A model generated the notes under the pieces. It ran no database searches and was not told the DNA's origin. It was given only the letters and a program-made list of their open reading frames with translations. From Euwallacea fornicatus (lineage: Eukaryota; Arthropoda; Insecta; Coleoptera; Curculionidae), in the NCBI RefSeq assembly GCF_040115645.1, contig NC_089554.1, positions 2,108,001-2,172,000 on the forward strand: a stretch of 64,000 nt of DNA, given 5' to 3'. Position numbers and translations under genes: made by a program. Positions 36,772-48,620 of this stretch are shown piece by piece (the first letter of the stretch is position 1; the number at the start of each line of letters is the position of its first letter).

Positions 36772-37386
36772 TATACAAGGATACTCATGTAGTATTTTTT
36801 TTCTTACGGCACCCCATGGATATTATGACGTTTTTGAGTTCTTTGAGAAATTCTAAGCATATTTCATGTAACATATTCATGTCTAAATTCAACAGTTATC
36901 GAAATACTTGCGCAATATGAAAATTAGAGCGGGCTATTAGATCGCCTGACCTCACCCCTAAAGACTTTTCATGGGGTTATCCGAAAAATAGAGCGAATTT
37001 AAATGAGTTCAACGTTATAAGTAGAAAGGCCAAAAAATAAATTTACTCGAGAAGCTAAAAAATTCCTGCTCAAACGTTAAGAAAAGTTCTTGAAGAATTT
37101 TAATTGCAACTTGCCTGCTCTCAAGAAGTCAACGGGGTACAGTTCGGACGTTCAATATATGCATTATAGTAGTTTATATTTTTATTTTTTCAGTATTATC
37201 AGTTCTACCATTATTTCTATTTTGTGTATTTTCTTTTAACCTGTGGATTTAGACATAAGTATTTTATATGAAATTTGTCCAAAATTGCTCAAAGAACTTA
37301 AAAACGTCATAATATAATACGAGGGGCAGCACGAGAAAATAAAATGAGAAAAAAAAATTTATCTACTACATGGGTAACCCTATATA
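36772..37386 (+). mobile_element. Internally deleted mariner-like element
   Basis: The ends are inverted relatives: TATACAAGGATACTCATGTA on the left and, read inward from the right, TATATAGGGTTACCCATGTA. Further in, TTATGACGTTTTTGAGTTCT is mirrored by TTATGACGTTTTTAAGTTCT. At about 615 bp it is about half of a full-length element. A transposase C-terminus remains inside. Confidence 0.75.
36925..37150 (+). pseudogene. Mariner-like transposase, C-terminal fragment
   Basis: The frame reads ERAIRSPDLTPKDFSWGYP then KNRANLNEFNVISRKAKK, a stop, and further on PAQTLRKVLEEF. It matches the R-S-P-D-L-T-P-L-D-F-F-L-W-G-Y-L-K block of the same clade as the fragments at 22481 and 27693. PD is kept, but stops interrupt the tail and everything N-terminal is missing. 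Confidence 0.8.
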
Positions 37387-37387
37387 C

Positions 37388-39154
37388 ATCTCCGTCAGGC
37401 CTAAAAATGCACAATTATAAAAAAATACATGACGTGTTGCAGCATTTTCATGAAAAAATTTGCTTAAATTTTTAACGAATTTATGCGGGACTTTTTATCC
37501 TCCGCGTATAAGACCCTGGCTGTATTGTTATCTAATCAATATTTGTAAAAATCTAATACTTGTAAGGTGGAGCACTTCCTCACGTGAATGCAAATATGCG
37601 TTAGGGTCAAATGTGAAAAAAGGTGATCACATTCTTTATCATCATCACATGCCCAAATAACGTATCACAATTAACAATTGAATAAGCTAATTCTAAGGAA
37701 ATAATCCTTTTCCAGTTTTCACGGCTATAAACCAGAATGAGCTAAGAGAAATATAAAATGCTATTGTTGTAAGTAAACCGTATTTGCAAAGTCATATCAG
37801 TTGATTTCGCTCTCATGGAATGTAATGTCGAAAATGAAAGGGAATTCTGCCGTAACATCATTATGTCCCACTTGGATTTATTCGAATGTAGCACGAAATT
37901 CGATTAGAGGACGTGAAGCGTTCATTGAATTTGGTGTAAAAATTAAAAAATGTATATTTAAAATAGCCAATGAAATATTAAAATCGATTAGGGCGGTACC
38001 GGTAACACTATGGATGCATTAAACCATTTAAGTAATACCTATTTTTGGATCTAACAATAAGAACAAGAAACGCAATATTTATTACATCTATAAGGTTGGT
38101 TTCGACCACTGACAAATACGAATTTAAATAAATTAACATATGGACGAATATTATATTATCAAGCAACTGCCAGGGTCAGACAGGTTTCTTGAATTCAATT
38201 AAGTAGCATTATGTATCTTATACACATATTTTAAGGAAGATCACCTTTTGAAGTGGTTATACAGAATATTGTGACCTCAGCTATTTCAAAATTTTAAAGC
38301 ATTTTTCTATTTATAGAACAAAAGTATTTTTCAAGGTTAGATTTTGGTGGTATTAAAAAACTGGTAACGATTTAAGTACCATAAGAACTTATTACCACAT
38401 TTTAATCTTTCATCTCTGAAAACGTAATTTCATCTTTGTTTATTGCAATTTTCTTGCTAGATTTTAACTTTATAATCATAATTATCCGCCGCAAATATTA
38501 AAAAAGCAAATAAATCTTCAAGAGTAAAGACGTATTTATTTCGTCTTATAACAAGATACCCTCGACTGACTTTGGACGGAAGGTTATTTAAAATCGGAGA
38601 AGCAAGAGAATCTTCGCTAAAGGCAAATTTTAAAATACCACACTTCCCTTTGAAGTTTCTAATCGCCTTTAGGAAATTTAATATGTTGGTCAGCAAATTA
38701 TAGGGCTGACTTAATAACGTTATTAAATATTTGTATTACGTTTGTTACACTTTTTGCAGAAACTGGCGTTGAATTTGAACGATAAGCGAAGGGATTTCAC
38801 GTTGTTTACTGACGGATTTAACATAAAAGTCACCTCAGAGTTGATAAAAACAATATCAGTTCAAATACCAGGCCTCAGATTGCATCATCTAATAACGCTG
38901 TAGGATTTGTGAGCTTTGAGCTGTCTTTATGTTTCATTGCACGATGCGACGGGTTTTACTACAAAAAATCGGCTTATCTGTACATATTGAATTAATTGTT
39001 TGTCCTGTGAAGTCATAAAATTTTCGGTATTTACTGCTTTTCTCGATTTCTGGAAGGTGTAAAACTTCTGCGAACTTGCGATTTCGCATTTATGCGAAGT
39101 AATACTTGCAGTTGGGAAGGTCATGCGCCAAGGCAGATTTACCACATTCTTATA
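37388..39154. other. No recognisable gene
   Basis: Nothing supported in this stretch. Confidence 0.4.
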
Positions 39155-39156
39155 TA

Positions 39157-40312
39157 CAGGGTGGTCATTTAGTGCGGTCTCGGAAGATTACGGCTAAACA
39201 ATTTAATATTTTGAATTTCTTTTTTTTGCGTTATATAGAACTCGATTATGGGTACATTCTAAAATTGTTTTCGTTTTATACAGGGTGTTCTAAATAAGTG
39301 AAAAATATCAAAGTTATGTTTTTTTAAATAGGACACCCCATATATTAATATCGTTTTAGATTTCTTGAGAAAAATAAATGTAAGTTTCATTAAGGTTTAC
39401 TTGTCCTAAATCTTAAGGATTTCGAAATAATTAAGTTTTTTTAAAAAAATCATGCAATTTTAAAAACTTTGTTTTGAAGGAAGTTTAAACTGGAGTAAAT
39501 CGAAATTCATACCAAACCTTAGATATGAGACGTATTTTATGCCAGAATTATTAAAATTGAAATATCTCATACAGTGCGTCCAAAAAATAACATGAAAATT
39601 GCATTCTTTTTGAAAGGAAATAACTTGCTTAATTTAAATAGAACACCCCATATTTTATTACTCGAAATAAGAGATAAACATATGACTAATCAAAAATCGT
39701 TACACTTTCCTATACCTAAATGTACAGGTTTTCTTCGAAAAATAAGATTTAAGAAAAGGTAGCAAAATTTATAATTTGATTAGTCATATGTATATCTCTT
39801 ATTTCGAGTAATAAAATATGGGGTGTTCTATTTAAATTAAGCAAGTTATTTCCTTTCAAAAAGAATGCAATTTTCATGTTATTTTTTGGACGCACTGTAT
39901 GAGATATTTCAATTTTAATAATTCTGGCATAAAATACGTCTCATATATAAGGTTTGGTATGAATTTCGATTTACTCCAGCTTAAACTTCCTTCAAAACAA
40001 AGTTTTTAAAATTGCATGATTTTTTTAAAAAAACTTAATTATTTCGAAATCCTTAAGATTTAGGACAAGTAAACCTTAATGAAACTTACATTTATTTTTC
40101 TCAAGAAATCTAAAACGATATTAATATATGGGGTGTCCTATTTAAAAAAACATAACTTTGATATTTTTCACTTATTTAGAACACCCTGTATAAAACGAAA
40201 ACAATTTTAGAATGTACCCATAATCGAGTTCTATATAACGCAAAAAAAAGAAATTCAAAATATTAAATTGTTTAGCCGTAATCTTCCGAGACCGCACTAA
40301 ATGACCACCCTG
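39157..40312. mobile_element. Near-perfect palindromic foldback element, 1156 bp
   Basis: Left arm 39157-39694 and right arm 39775-40312 are inverted copies that differ at only a few positions that I could find (for example GATAAACATATG against GATATACATATG, and GTTTAAACTGG against GTTTAAGCTGG). The loop is about 80 bp. The ends are CAGGGTGGTCATTTAGTGCG with TA flanks. Inside each arm are further end-like motifs (TACAGGGTGTTCTAAATAAG at about 39279, and two copies of ACACCCCATAT), so the arm itself seems composite. No protein is encoded. Frames such as 39574-39762 are arm sequence. Confidence 0.95.
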
Positions 40313-40427
40313 TATATATAAAAATTATTATGAAGTTTTAGCAAAGCAATAAAAAAATATGGTAGAAAATACTAAAATACTCCTGGCGAAGGTCTTTTTT
40401 AACCGTGAGGAACCTGGTATATGTATA

Positions 40428-41378
40428 CAGGGTTCGCCATTACTCCGGCCTTGGTTCCTGGTGTCTTTGTATAAATATCAATATGAAATGTTTAGTACAG
40501 TACTAATTTATATCGGAAAGCTGCATGATTTAATAATATTTTTGTTTATGCAGAGTGTTCCGTTTTCGCTGGGCAGCATAAAGTTATAATTTTTTAAACA
40601 GCAACCCATAATTTTTTTTATGCCATTTGATGAAACCTTAATTTAGAAGGAAAATACATTAAACATTTTTTAAATTGGTTGCGGCGTTGCCATATTAAAG
40701 ATTTTTTTAAAATGCAGCATCAAAAAAAAATTATCACAAAACTTGTGTTTTTTGAAATTTGTTGTTGTAAAGTAGTAAATGAAAGACAGAGGTACTTAAA
40801 AACTTTAAAACATTTTTTTAATGCACCATACTTTTTTTGTATAAGAGCGCTAATTTGCAAATTTTACAAATTGCTGAAACTCGTTTTTTTGTAAATAGTA
40901 CCTATGATTTTTTTCAAGTCTTTCTAATGTAGTTTTTAATTCTCTATTAATTTGCAATAACATCTTTTCATCTAACATTTACAGTTATGGAGATATTTAC
41001 AAAATTTCAATCAAATTGCAACAGGCATTATTACAATCTAACAGATTTATTCTACTAGGCTTTGCTTCTATTTAACAAAAGCATAAATTACTTATTTCAT
41101 TTAGTTGTCATATTACCTGTCACTACCTTCTAACATGGCAACGCCGCAACCAATTTAAAAAATGTTTAATGTATTTTCCTTCTTAATTAAGATTTCATCA
41201 AATGGCATAAAAAAATATATAACTTTATGCTACCCAGCAAAAACGGAACACTCTGTATAAACAAAAATATTATTAAATCATGCGGCTTTCCGATATAAAT
41301 TAGTACTGTACTAAACATTTCACATTGATATTTATATAAAGACACCAGGAACCAAGGCCGGAGTAATGGCGAACCCTG
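40428..41378. mobile_element. Second palindromic foldback element, 951 bp
   Basis: The left arm (40428-40693) starts CAGGGTTCGCCATTACTCCG and ends GGTTGCGGCGTTGCCAT. The right arm (41135-41378) is its inverse. Arms differ by a handful of substitutions and one insertion of about 20 bp in the left arm near 40590-40612. The loop is about 440 bp with no recognisable protein. TA flanks both ends. The frames at 40359-40589 and 41187-41456 translate the same arm from both copies, so their similarity is not evidence of a gene. Confidence 0.9.
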
Positions 41379-41379
41379 T

Positions 41380-42339
41380 ATATGCGGCATTTTTATTATG
41401 TCCCTAAAAAAAAGTATTTTTTTAATAGTAGCAGCTTTAACAATTTTAATAATCAATCCAGTAATTCAAACGCTGACTAAACTTAATACGACGAATACAC
41501 AGTATTTTTCCAATGATGTTCTAACATTCAGTTTGAAGTCAAAACGAAAGGTCAGCTAATTTTAATTTGAATCCAATAGCGAAAACCTTCGTTACTACTG
41601 CGAAATTAACAATGCGTATAATTTAACAATAAGGTGATTTTCAAGAGAAAAAGTGAGCCAAGTCATGCAACTGAGGTAGTACCTCCATAGAAATGCGGCG
41701 GAAAAACATGAAAAAATAGTATAGAAATGTAATATGTATATCAGTGTATCATTCATTAGACTCCCTCTAAAAGCTTGCATAAAATAATAAATGAAAAAAT
41801 GGGTGTGACAATATACATATACAATATAGGGGAAGGAAATTGACAAAAAGGGCTATTAAATATACCATGGATGAAACTGGACACTGTCAAATCTGAAAAA
41901 ATAACGCTATGAATAGGAGTTGTGATTTCCTGTATTAGCATAGAGAGAAACGAAAATAACCAGTTTTTTCAAATGAATTAAACATATTTTACGAGATTTG
42001 TTTTTTGTATTCTGTTACCCTCAAAACTGTTCGAGTTTTTATCCATTTAACTAAATCTGAACCTAAAAGCTCAGCTAATATCCACGTGAGGTTTTACCTT
42101 TCAAGTATTGCCTAATATGATAAAACTACCTGCAAGACTCACACAAACCGTGCAGCTGCACTATTCAGACTTTCCCTTAGTCTTTTGCTGAGTGAGCTTG
42201 TTTGCCATTTTGTTTATACGTAAAGTTATCTTGAGCTGGAAACGTTTATATTCCTTTAATTTTACATATTGAGCTGTCCACAAAGGCATTGCGCATTTTA
42301 CAATGCAAATGAGATACATTTTTTCAAACTAAAAATGAT
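41380..42339. other. No recognisable gene
   Basis: No supported feature, apart from likely end sequence of the mariner relic that follows, from about 42280. Confidence 0.4.
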
Positions 42340-43045
42340 ACCTTTTTAAATTATGAATTTTCCATTTTGTTCAATAATATTTCCCCATCTTCCGGGTAAC
42401 TTCATGGTACTGAGCTCATAAGAATTAGATTTTTTTTGGGGGAAAAAAAGTGGTCCAAGTGCGTTTTTACGTCTTTATCAATCGAGAAGGTTTTTCCATT
42501 AAAAGCAATCTGCAGCTGTCGAACTGCATGTTAATCTAATGGTGCTAAGTCTGGGAAATACGGTGGATGTGGCAAAACATCACAATGAAGTTGTAACATT
42601 TTTAGCGGGTACGAGTTACCAGACCTGGGCGTTTTTCCTTGAATCGGTTAATTAATTTCTTGGAAAGAGTTCAAAATACATCACACCTTTGTAATCTGAT
42701 AACTTTTGTTTAGTAAATATCCGCGTTTGGAGTGTTTTGGGCTGGATCATTACGCTTGGTGCAAGGTGATTTACGTATGATATCGTGGCTAACGATCCAT
42801 TTTGCGTCATCTTTCAAAAATTGGTAATTTTTTTTTGTGTTTACAGAGTGTCTTGATTTCATGTGGTACCAATACATCGGATTTTCTAACGTATCCAATT
42901 TGTCTGAAATGTTTTCCAACGTCTGGTTTCGATACTTTTAGACTGCCAGTAATCTCCCGTAGGATTAGTCGACGATTTGATTGTATCAAAGCTTCCATTT
43001 TGCCTTCATCAACTTCACCATACACATCGCATAACGTTTTATAAA
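42340..43045 (-). pseudogene. Mariner transposase relic (mellifera/mauritiana-like)
   Basis: Reading from 43045 downwards: YGEVDEGKMEALIQSNRRLI, a helix-turn-helix block ending GKHFRQIGYVRK, then VLVPHEI. In a second frame come DDAKWIVSHDIIRKSPC and KRNDPAQNTPNADIY, the first catalytic Asp block. Later come LHCDVLPHPPYFPDLAPLD and NGKTFSIDKDVKTHLDHFF, the third block (PDLAPxD), close to the C-terminus. The middle, including the second Asp block, is not recognisable, and frameshifts and stops break the chain. The element ends were not found. Confidence 0.85.
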
Positions 43046-43384
43046 TCTGTGTTGAGTTCTTTCTTTTGTCGAAGTAGGATAAAAGAGTAGAGTGGAACTA
43101 GGGTTTAACGGACGCGTGCTGTAACGAACATTAGGTTGTAATGAACGAACAAAAGTCTCGTCCAAGTTCCTATAAAACTAATGTATTTTTATTTGGCTAT
43201 AACAAAATCGGATATAGTGAACACTCGGTTATAACATATCATATTCATTTTTCCCGGAGTTTTTAACTCTGTTATAACGGACAGCCCGAAGATGCTGCCG
43301 TGAGCGAACTGCTGGAGATCTAAGGAAATCGGTCAAAAACCTACATATTTCTAATTTTGGGGAAATTAACCTAAATTAATGTGA

Positions 43385-43692
43385 TACGATTGATGAACAC
43401 GTGGAAGTCGCTGAATTTCTTAATGATGTCGACTTGGTTCAAATAACTGTCAAGCATCAACATGAGAACGATTCGAGTGACGATGAGGAAGTTGACAGGA
43501 ATAATGAAGTTTTAATCCCTACAGCTCTCGAGGCCCTTTCTGCTTTGAAGCTCGCAGCTTATTATGTGCAGATGACTTATCCAGAAAATTAAAACTTTTT
43601 AAATTCGACAGATGTTTTCCAAAACAAAATAATTGAAGAGATATTGAAGACCCGCAAGATACAGAGTCAAATTACGAACTCCTTTTTTTGAC
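43385..43692 (+). pseudogene. Tigger transposase, C-terminal tail
   Basis: The frame reads HVEVAEFLNDVDLVQITV, an acidic run NDSSDDEEVD, then LIPTALEALSALKLAAYYVQ and a stop. A second frame continues KTRKIQSQITNSFF to a TGA at 43690-43692. The acidic patch, the (P)TALEAL helix and a C-terminal Q-S-Q-I-T-x-F-F are characteristic of Tigger/CENP-B-like transposase tails. The upstream DDE domain is absent. Confidence 0.75.
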
Positions 43693-43765
43693 CTAAACTT
43701 CGGTTTTATTCAAGATTTTTGCTTTTTTTCCAATTTTAATATACATTTTGTACATACATTGTATA

Positions 43766-45251
43766 GGGTATTGGCCATAATTATTGCAACTTTAAAAATA
43801 GATTTATATTTTTGATTAAATCAAAAGGGCAAATGCACCACCCTGTACATACATCCTTTATTGAACAAATTGTGTTTTTATGCTACCAGAATTATTGCAA
43901 TAATTTATTTTTCATGTCTTTTTTTGAGAAAATTTTGCTTCTCAGTTGTATTCAATTCAACTATTGTTTAGTGAACTTTCCGTCATGACTTGAAGTAAAA
44001 CGTATAGTGGTGACATTAGAACCAGAGTGATTGATTTTTTATAAGAATGATCTAAGACGGGTCGAAATAGCCAGAAATGTACAAATTCATAAATCGACAG
44101 TGTCGAGAATCATCAAATAATTTGTTCGTACTGGTAGTATAATAGCATTAAGAAACACTGGTAGACCAAGAAAGTCCTCCAAGCAATTGGACCTAAAACT
44201 TTTAAATATTGCGAAAAGAAATTCTTCTTATTTTCAACGAAAATCTTGGGTGAAATCGACCAAGCAGTACCTAATTTGACCTTTCAAATCGAACAATAAA
44301 GCGAAGACCTTATGAAAATGCCTTAAATAGTTGTAGACCTTCCAAAAAGGCTTTACCCTCGAAGAAGAATATTACTACCAGGCTCAAGTTCGCTCAAAAC
44401 CAAATTCATTGGACACCAAATGACTTGGAAAACGGTCATATTTATTGACGAGTCTAAGTTTAATTTATGAATTGATGATGAAGTACATGTGTGGACGACC
44501 TAAAGGCCAGAGATCTAAAATACACTTGTCCCACTGTGAAACATGGTGGAGGATTTGTAATTTCGCGAGGACGCATTTCTTCATTTGGTATGGGTTCTCT
44601 ACACAAAATTAAGGGAAAGATGGACAAGTTTATATAAAAAGACATTTTGAGAAACGTTTTGGAACCCTATTGAGATGAGGCCATGCCGCTTAAATTCAGC
44701 TTTCAACACGATAACAATCTAAAGCATGCTCCCAAATTGATCTAAGAATGGTTGGGACAGCAAAAAATACCTGTTATGAAGTGGCCGTCCCACAGTCCTG
44801 ATCTCAATCTATTTGAGAACTTATGGGTAATCTTAGACCTAAAAATTCCGGACCGAAACGTTTAAGTTTCCACGGAACTATTCGAATTACTATCGAAAAC
44901 TGGTCAGAAGTGGATCCAGCTGTAATTGAGAAATTAGTGAATTCTATGCCAAATAGAATAATAGATGTAATGAGGGCTAAAGGATATTACAGTAAATATT
45001 AAATATTTGTTTTGTTTTTTATTGCTATAGTTAATTATTTAAGCAAAACAATTTAGTTGCAATCATTTTGGCCAGCACAAAAACTCAATTTGTTTATACT
45101 AGTGAATATAAGAAGAGATAATATACTATTTTTCTCTGATGAGTGAAGGTAATTCAATAAAGGATGTATGTACAGGGTGGCGCATTCGTCCTTTCGTTTT
45201 AAACAAAAATGTAAATCAATTCTTAAAGTTGCAATAATTATGGCCAATCTG
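43766..45251 (+). mobile_element. Tc1-family element with about 100-bp inverted ends
   Basis: The left (GGGTATTGGCCATAATTATT) and the right read inward (CAGATTGGCCATAATTATTG) share over 100 bp of inverted similarity, including TTGCAACTTTAA and CACCCTGTACATACATCCTT. TA flanks both sides. Size is 1486 bp. The TIRs contain an internal inverted TACAGGGTGGYGCATT motif (about 43832-43847 and 45171-45186), like the end of the foldback at 57836-62429. A plus-strand transposase lies inside. Confidence 0.85.
43985..45002 (+). pseudogene. Tc1 transposase relic, near full length
   Basis: From an ATG at 43985 to a TAA at 45000-45002 is about 340 codons, the normal Tc1 length, but with many stops and frameshifts. 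Recognisable blocks in order are: DNA-binding start (RVIDFL), VIFIDESKFNL with the first catalytic Asp, TVKHGGGFVISRGR, FQHDNNLKHAPKLI with the second Asp, and MKWPSHSPDLNLFENLWVIL with the third catalytic Glu. The terminus AKGYYSKY is typical of the family. All three catalytic residues survive, though the gene is dead. Confidence 0.9.
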
Positions 45252-45411
45252 TACCCATTTAGTGCAGCGAAAAAATGTGTAATTTGCCATTTGGTTGAAA
45301 CAAAGATTTTGAATCAACAAGCTTTTACCTCGGTCGGTTATATCGAACCTCCGCATATAACGGACGAGAGGCCAAGTCCTTTGAAGGTTCGTTATAAATT
45401 CTACTCTGTGT

Positions 45412-47370
45412 CGAAAATGTTCACTATTATTTTCCGCTTTTGAACCGGTGCCAAATGAACAATTTTAACAACAATTTACGACAGTTAAACTCACTAAATG
45501 GAGAAATACGCAATGATTTTATGGGCAACCCAATATGTTGGTCCTGAAATTTTATATTAAGTAGCAAGCATTGCGTTGGAGCTTTCCGACCAAAAAGTGC
45601 CCTTATCTCGCACACCATGAGAGGTATCGTGGAAAATTTTGCTACTTTTTTACCCGTTTAAAATGATCGAAATCCGGAAACCTTTAACTTCGAAAATTGG
45701 TTTCAGATAAATTCCTCTGGCGGGAACAAGAACGGAAACGAACAACAGTAAATCTATTTTTACAAATTTATAAAAATAGGAAACTACTGGTGTTTAGTGG
45801 GTGTCTGGCTCGATGATATTATATTATGTGTGGCTGTTGGCGGAGCCGGAATTACAGATGGGCTTGCAGAAATGCTGTGCATGAAAAGTTGCCGACAGAA
45901 CAATTTAGAGTTTCATGTCTCTAACTAGGATACATTAGGTGATAAATGAGACATGTTAATTTTTCATTGACTCGGAAATTATGTTTAAAAAGTCGTATGA
46001 GTTTGTTAACTCAGTTCAATTCGATGCACCTATAGGAACTGCTCAAACTAGTCTCAATAGTTACGAAATTAAGCGGAGCTTTTAAATTTCGTGGTGACAG
46101 CGTAGATCAACGGCTACACTCTCCTAAACGTTTTAGCCGGCATGTTTTTCAGATCGTGATGGATCGGCCGTCGTTAAAAACATAATTTTGAAAGAACATT
46201 GTAGACATTTAAAAATATCTCTCATTAATTGCTGATTAGACGTGATAAAGGGGACAATTGACACTTGGCGCTTTAAATATCAATGGCCTCATTTAAAAAG
46301 TTTATTAACTGAAATTAAAAAGTGGAAACCCCTTTCATTTGGAAAACCTGGCACGAGTTCTTTTCAAACATTCGCTCGAGCCATTTCGATTTGACTTTAA
46401 TTAATCAACAAGCAAGGAAAGGAGTCATTTCATTCAAACTTAAATAATGAAAATTTTAATTTCTTCATTTGAATACTCGAGATATAAAGAGGGCCCTTTC
46501 AGGCCGTTTTTTGATAGGCACCTTTTTTAGTAGATGGCAATATTATTTTTTAATTCGAATGCTCTCGATTTGCATTGAAATAAATGATCACGAGGAGCGC
46601 CATTAATTGCTGAAGGTTCATAACATGTTCGTGCAACCGGAGTCCTGATTTGAGGTATTTACGCTGCGCCCTCATAATCTGGGTTTGCAACATTTACATT
46701 AATCTTTTCCTTAACCACAAACGTAAACTTTCAAATTACGGACTGGTTCCCCGGGGACTTAGCTCAAGATTAACAACTTCGCTGGAGATTAAAACTATTG
46801 GGTGAATTTGGCAGTTTTGCAGCCGCCATGAATGTCTCCTGGAACTTTCCGTTTTGCCTCGATAACTTAAAGAGTGAAATCCGATTTATTGGCTTTCGAA
46901 CTTAGTTAATTTCGACCAGGTGAAAAGTAGGGTGGTCTTAAAATATTTTATTCCCCTGCAGGGCAAATACTGAAAGTTTCGAAAGTAGCGGCAACCCGTT
47001 CGGTGATAGTTCAAGTTGGTAGGTTTAAAGGGTTACTCCGTAATTGTGGGGCTCTAGCTGTTCTACATGAAGGGATGTTTGAGAAGAAAGTGCGTTCAAT
47101 CCCCATGAAAGTTGGCCAAGTGAATCTTTTATTATGAAATTCGACGGCTGCGAATTTTTGCACCGGTTCTGGGGAGCTTCAAGCTCTTACGCATGTGTTG
47201 ATAGCTCTACTCGTCGCCTCCTTTGAAAGTGCAAAAAGTGCCTTCTTTCAGACCTCGATATCTCGAAAGCTGATTAAAATCGAAATAGGTCGCGCCACAT
47301 AAAACATTTCTGAAATTTCAAGATAAATCTACAAGAACGAAAACACACAAAAAAAGCTTAAGTAGTATCG
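45412..47370. other. No recognisable gene
   Basis: About 2 kb with no supported feature. It is less repetitive than the neighbouring sequence and may be unique host DNA. Confidence 0.4.
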
Positions 47371-47372
47371 TA

Positions 47373-48618
47373 CGAGGACAACCCGAAAAGTACTCGGCCT
47401 AACACTTCAAGAAAAAAAAATGGAAAATACTACATTATTTCTAGACATAGTCTTCTTCGTACACAGGTTATAGTAAGGAGTTTCGAATGTTTCAAAAAAG
47501 GCATCAACCTCGAACTCCACTTCTTCATTATTGCCCAATCTCTTTCCACCGAGGACTTTGGTGGAAAAAGATTGGATTTCAACTTTAGAAATAGAAAATA
47601 ATCTGAAGGAGCTAAATCTGGCAAATAGAGTGGGTGGGGTAAAGGTTGATTGAATTTGAAACCAAGTTGATTGATTTTGGCCATCGCGCAGCGTGGACTG
47701 GTGCGTTATCTTGATGAAACAAGACTTTCTTTTTAGCCGAATGCGGTCACTTTTTTCTAATTTTTCCGTTCAAACACTGCAACAAATTTGTATAATATTC
47801 TCAGTTTATTATTTTTCCTTTACGAAAAAAGTCAATAAAAATGTTCCCACGGATATCTCAAAAAAACTGACGCTGTCATCTTTACTCTAGATGGAACGGT
47901 TTTCGCCTTTTTCGAGGCGATTCTGTTTTGAGTTGATTATTTTGACTTTTCTTTCGTCTCAAGTGTGAAATGATCGACCCATGTTTTATCCATGATTATG
48001 AATCGATGCAAAAACTCGAGTTTATTGCTGCGAAACTTTGCCAAACACTCTTTTGAGACATCTTCGTGACGCTGTCTTTGTTCACCTTCCGCACAACTTT
48101 CCATATCCAATTATTCGGTGAAAATGCGATATCCGTATTTTTTGAAGTGTCCATCCAATTTTCCAACTCGCTAAAATTTATGCGACGGTCTCCCAGTATA
48201 ATTTTGTAAATTTTCACCACGATTTCTTGGGAGGTCAGATCTGGAGTGTCAGTGGATCCCCCAACTACGGAGTTCGTTTTGGCAGCTCGTACGACTGCCT
48301 TTAAACTTTTCTATTCGATATTTTACAGTTGTTACCGAAGGACCAGATTCCCCCAGAGTAAAATCTGACTTCTCTTTGATTTTGAATGCAAGTATTGAAA
48401 CATGTATTGACAAGCCATTTTTTCCATGTCCACAAAATCTCAAAAAAAGTTCACTAAACATGGCTCCAGAACAAACGCAAATTAACGTTTTATTAATAAT
48501 TTAACGCCTTCAAAATTTAGACATAAGCTTCTGTAGGTTACGTTTTTGCAATATAGGCACTTTTAGCAAAGAGATCGCTACTTATATTTCAAGTCTGATA
48601 CCTCTGGGACTATCCTCG
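47373..48618 (-). mobile_element. Mariner element, almost full length
   Basis: The left end TACGAGGACAACCCGAAAAG and the right end read inward (TACGAGGATAGTCCCAGAGG) form the mariner terminal repeats, with TA at both borders (47371-72 and 48619-20). At 1246 bp it has the typical mariner size. It carries a complete but broken transposase on the minus strand. Confidence 0.85.
47427..48465 (-). pseudogene. Mariner transposase relic
   Basis: Blocks in family order on the minus strand are: an N-terminal helix-turn-helix (VTTVKYRIEKFKGSRTSC), FAAKFRSNKLEFLHRFI leading to the first Asp in IMDKTWVDHFTLETKEKSK, ASKKAKTVPSRVKMTASVF, the second Asp in LFHQDNAPVHAARW, and the third Asp in LPHPLYLPDLAPSDYFLFL. 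All three Asp of the mariner DD34D triad are still visible. Stops and frameshifts after codon 70 and in the middle inactivate it. The C-terminus ends near 47430 with VRRRLCLEIM. Confidence 0.9.
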
Positions 48619-48620
48619 TA

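Larger units (their letters stand above)
43086..45411 (+). mobile_element. Tigger/pogo-like element carrying a Tc1
   Basis: The ends carry the ATAACGAAC-type phrases typical of Tigger elements. The left has AGAGTGGAACTAGGGTTTAA and several TTATAACGGAC-like motifs to about 43290; the right, read inward, has AGAATTTATAACGAACCTTC and CCGTTATATGCGG. It holds only the C-terminal part of a transposase (43385-43692), so the N-terminal and catalytic parts were deleted. A Tc1 element (43766-45251) is inserted near its 3' end. Exact termini are uncertain by a few bases. Confidence 0.75.

Noticed and set aside
40359..41456. Two similar frames (40359-40589 plus and 41187-41456 minus) that look like a gene pair
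   Set aside because: They translate the two inverted arms of the same palindrome, so the similarity comes from the DNA repeat.
42802..43044. 80-codon plus-strand frame
   Set aside because: It is the antisense of the mariner transposase relic on the minus strand.
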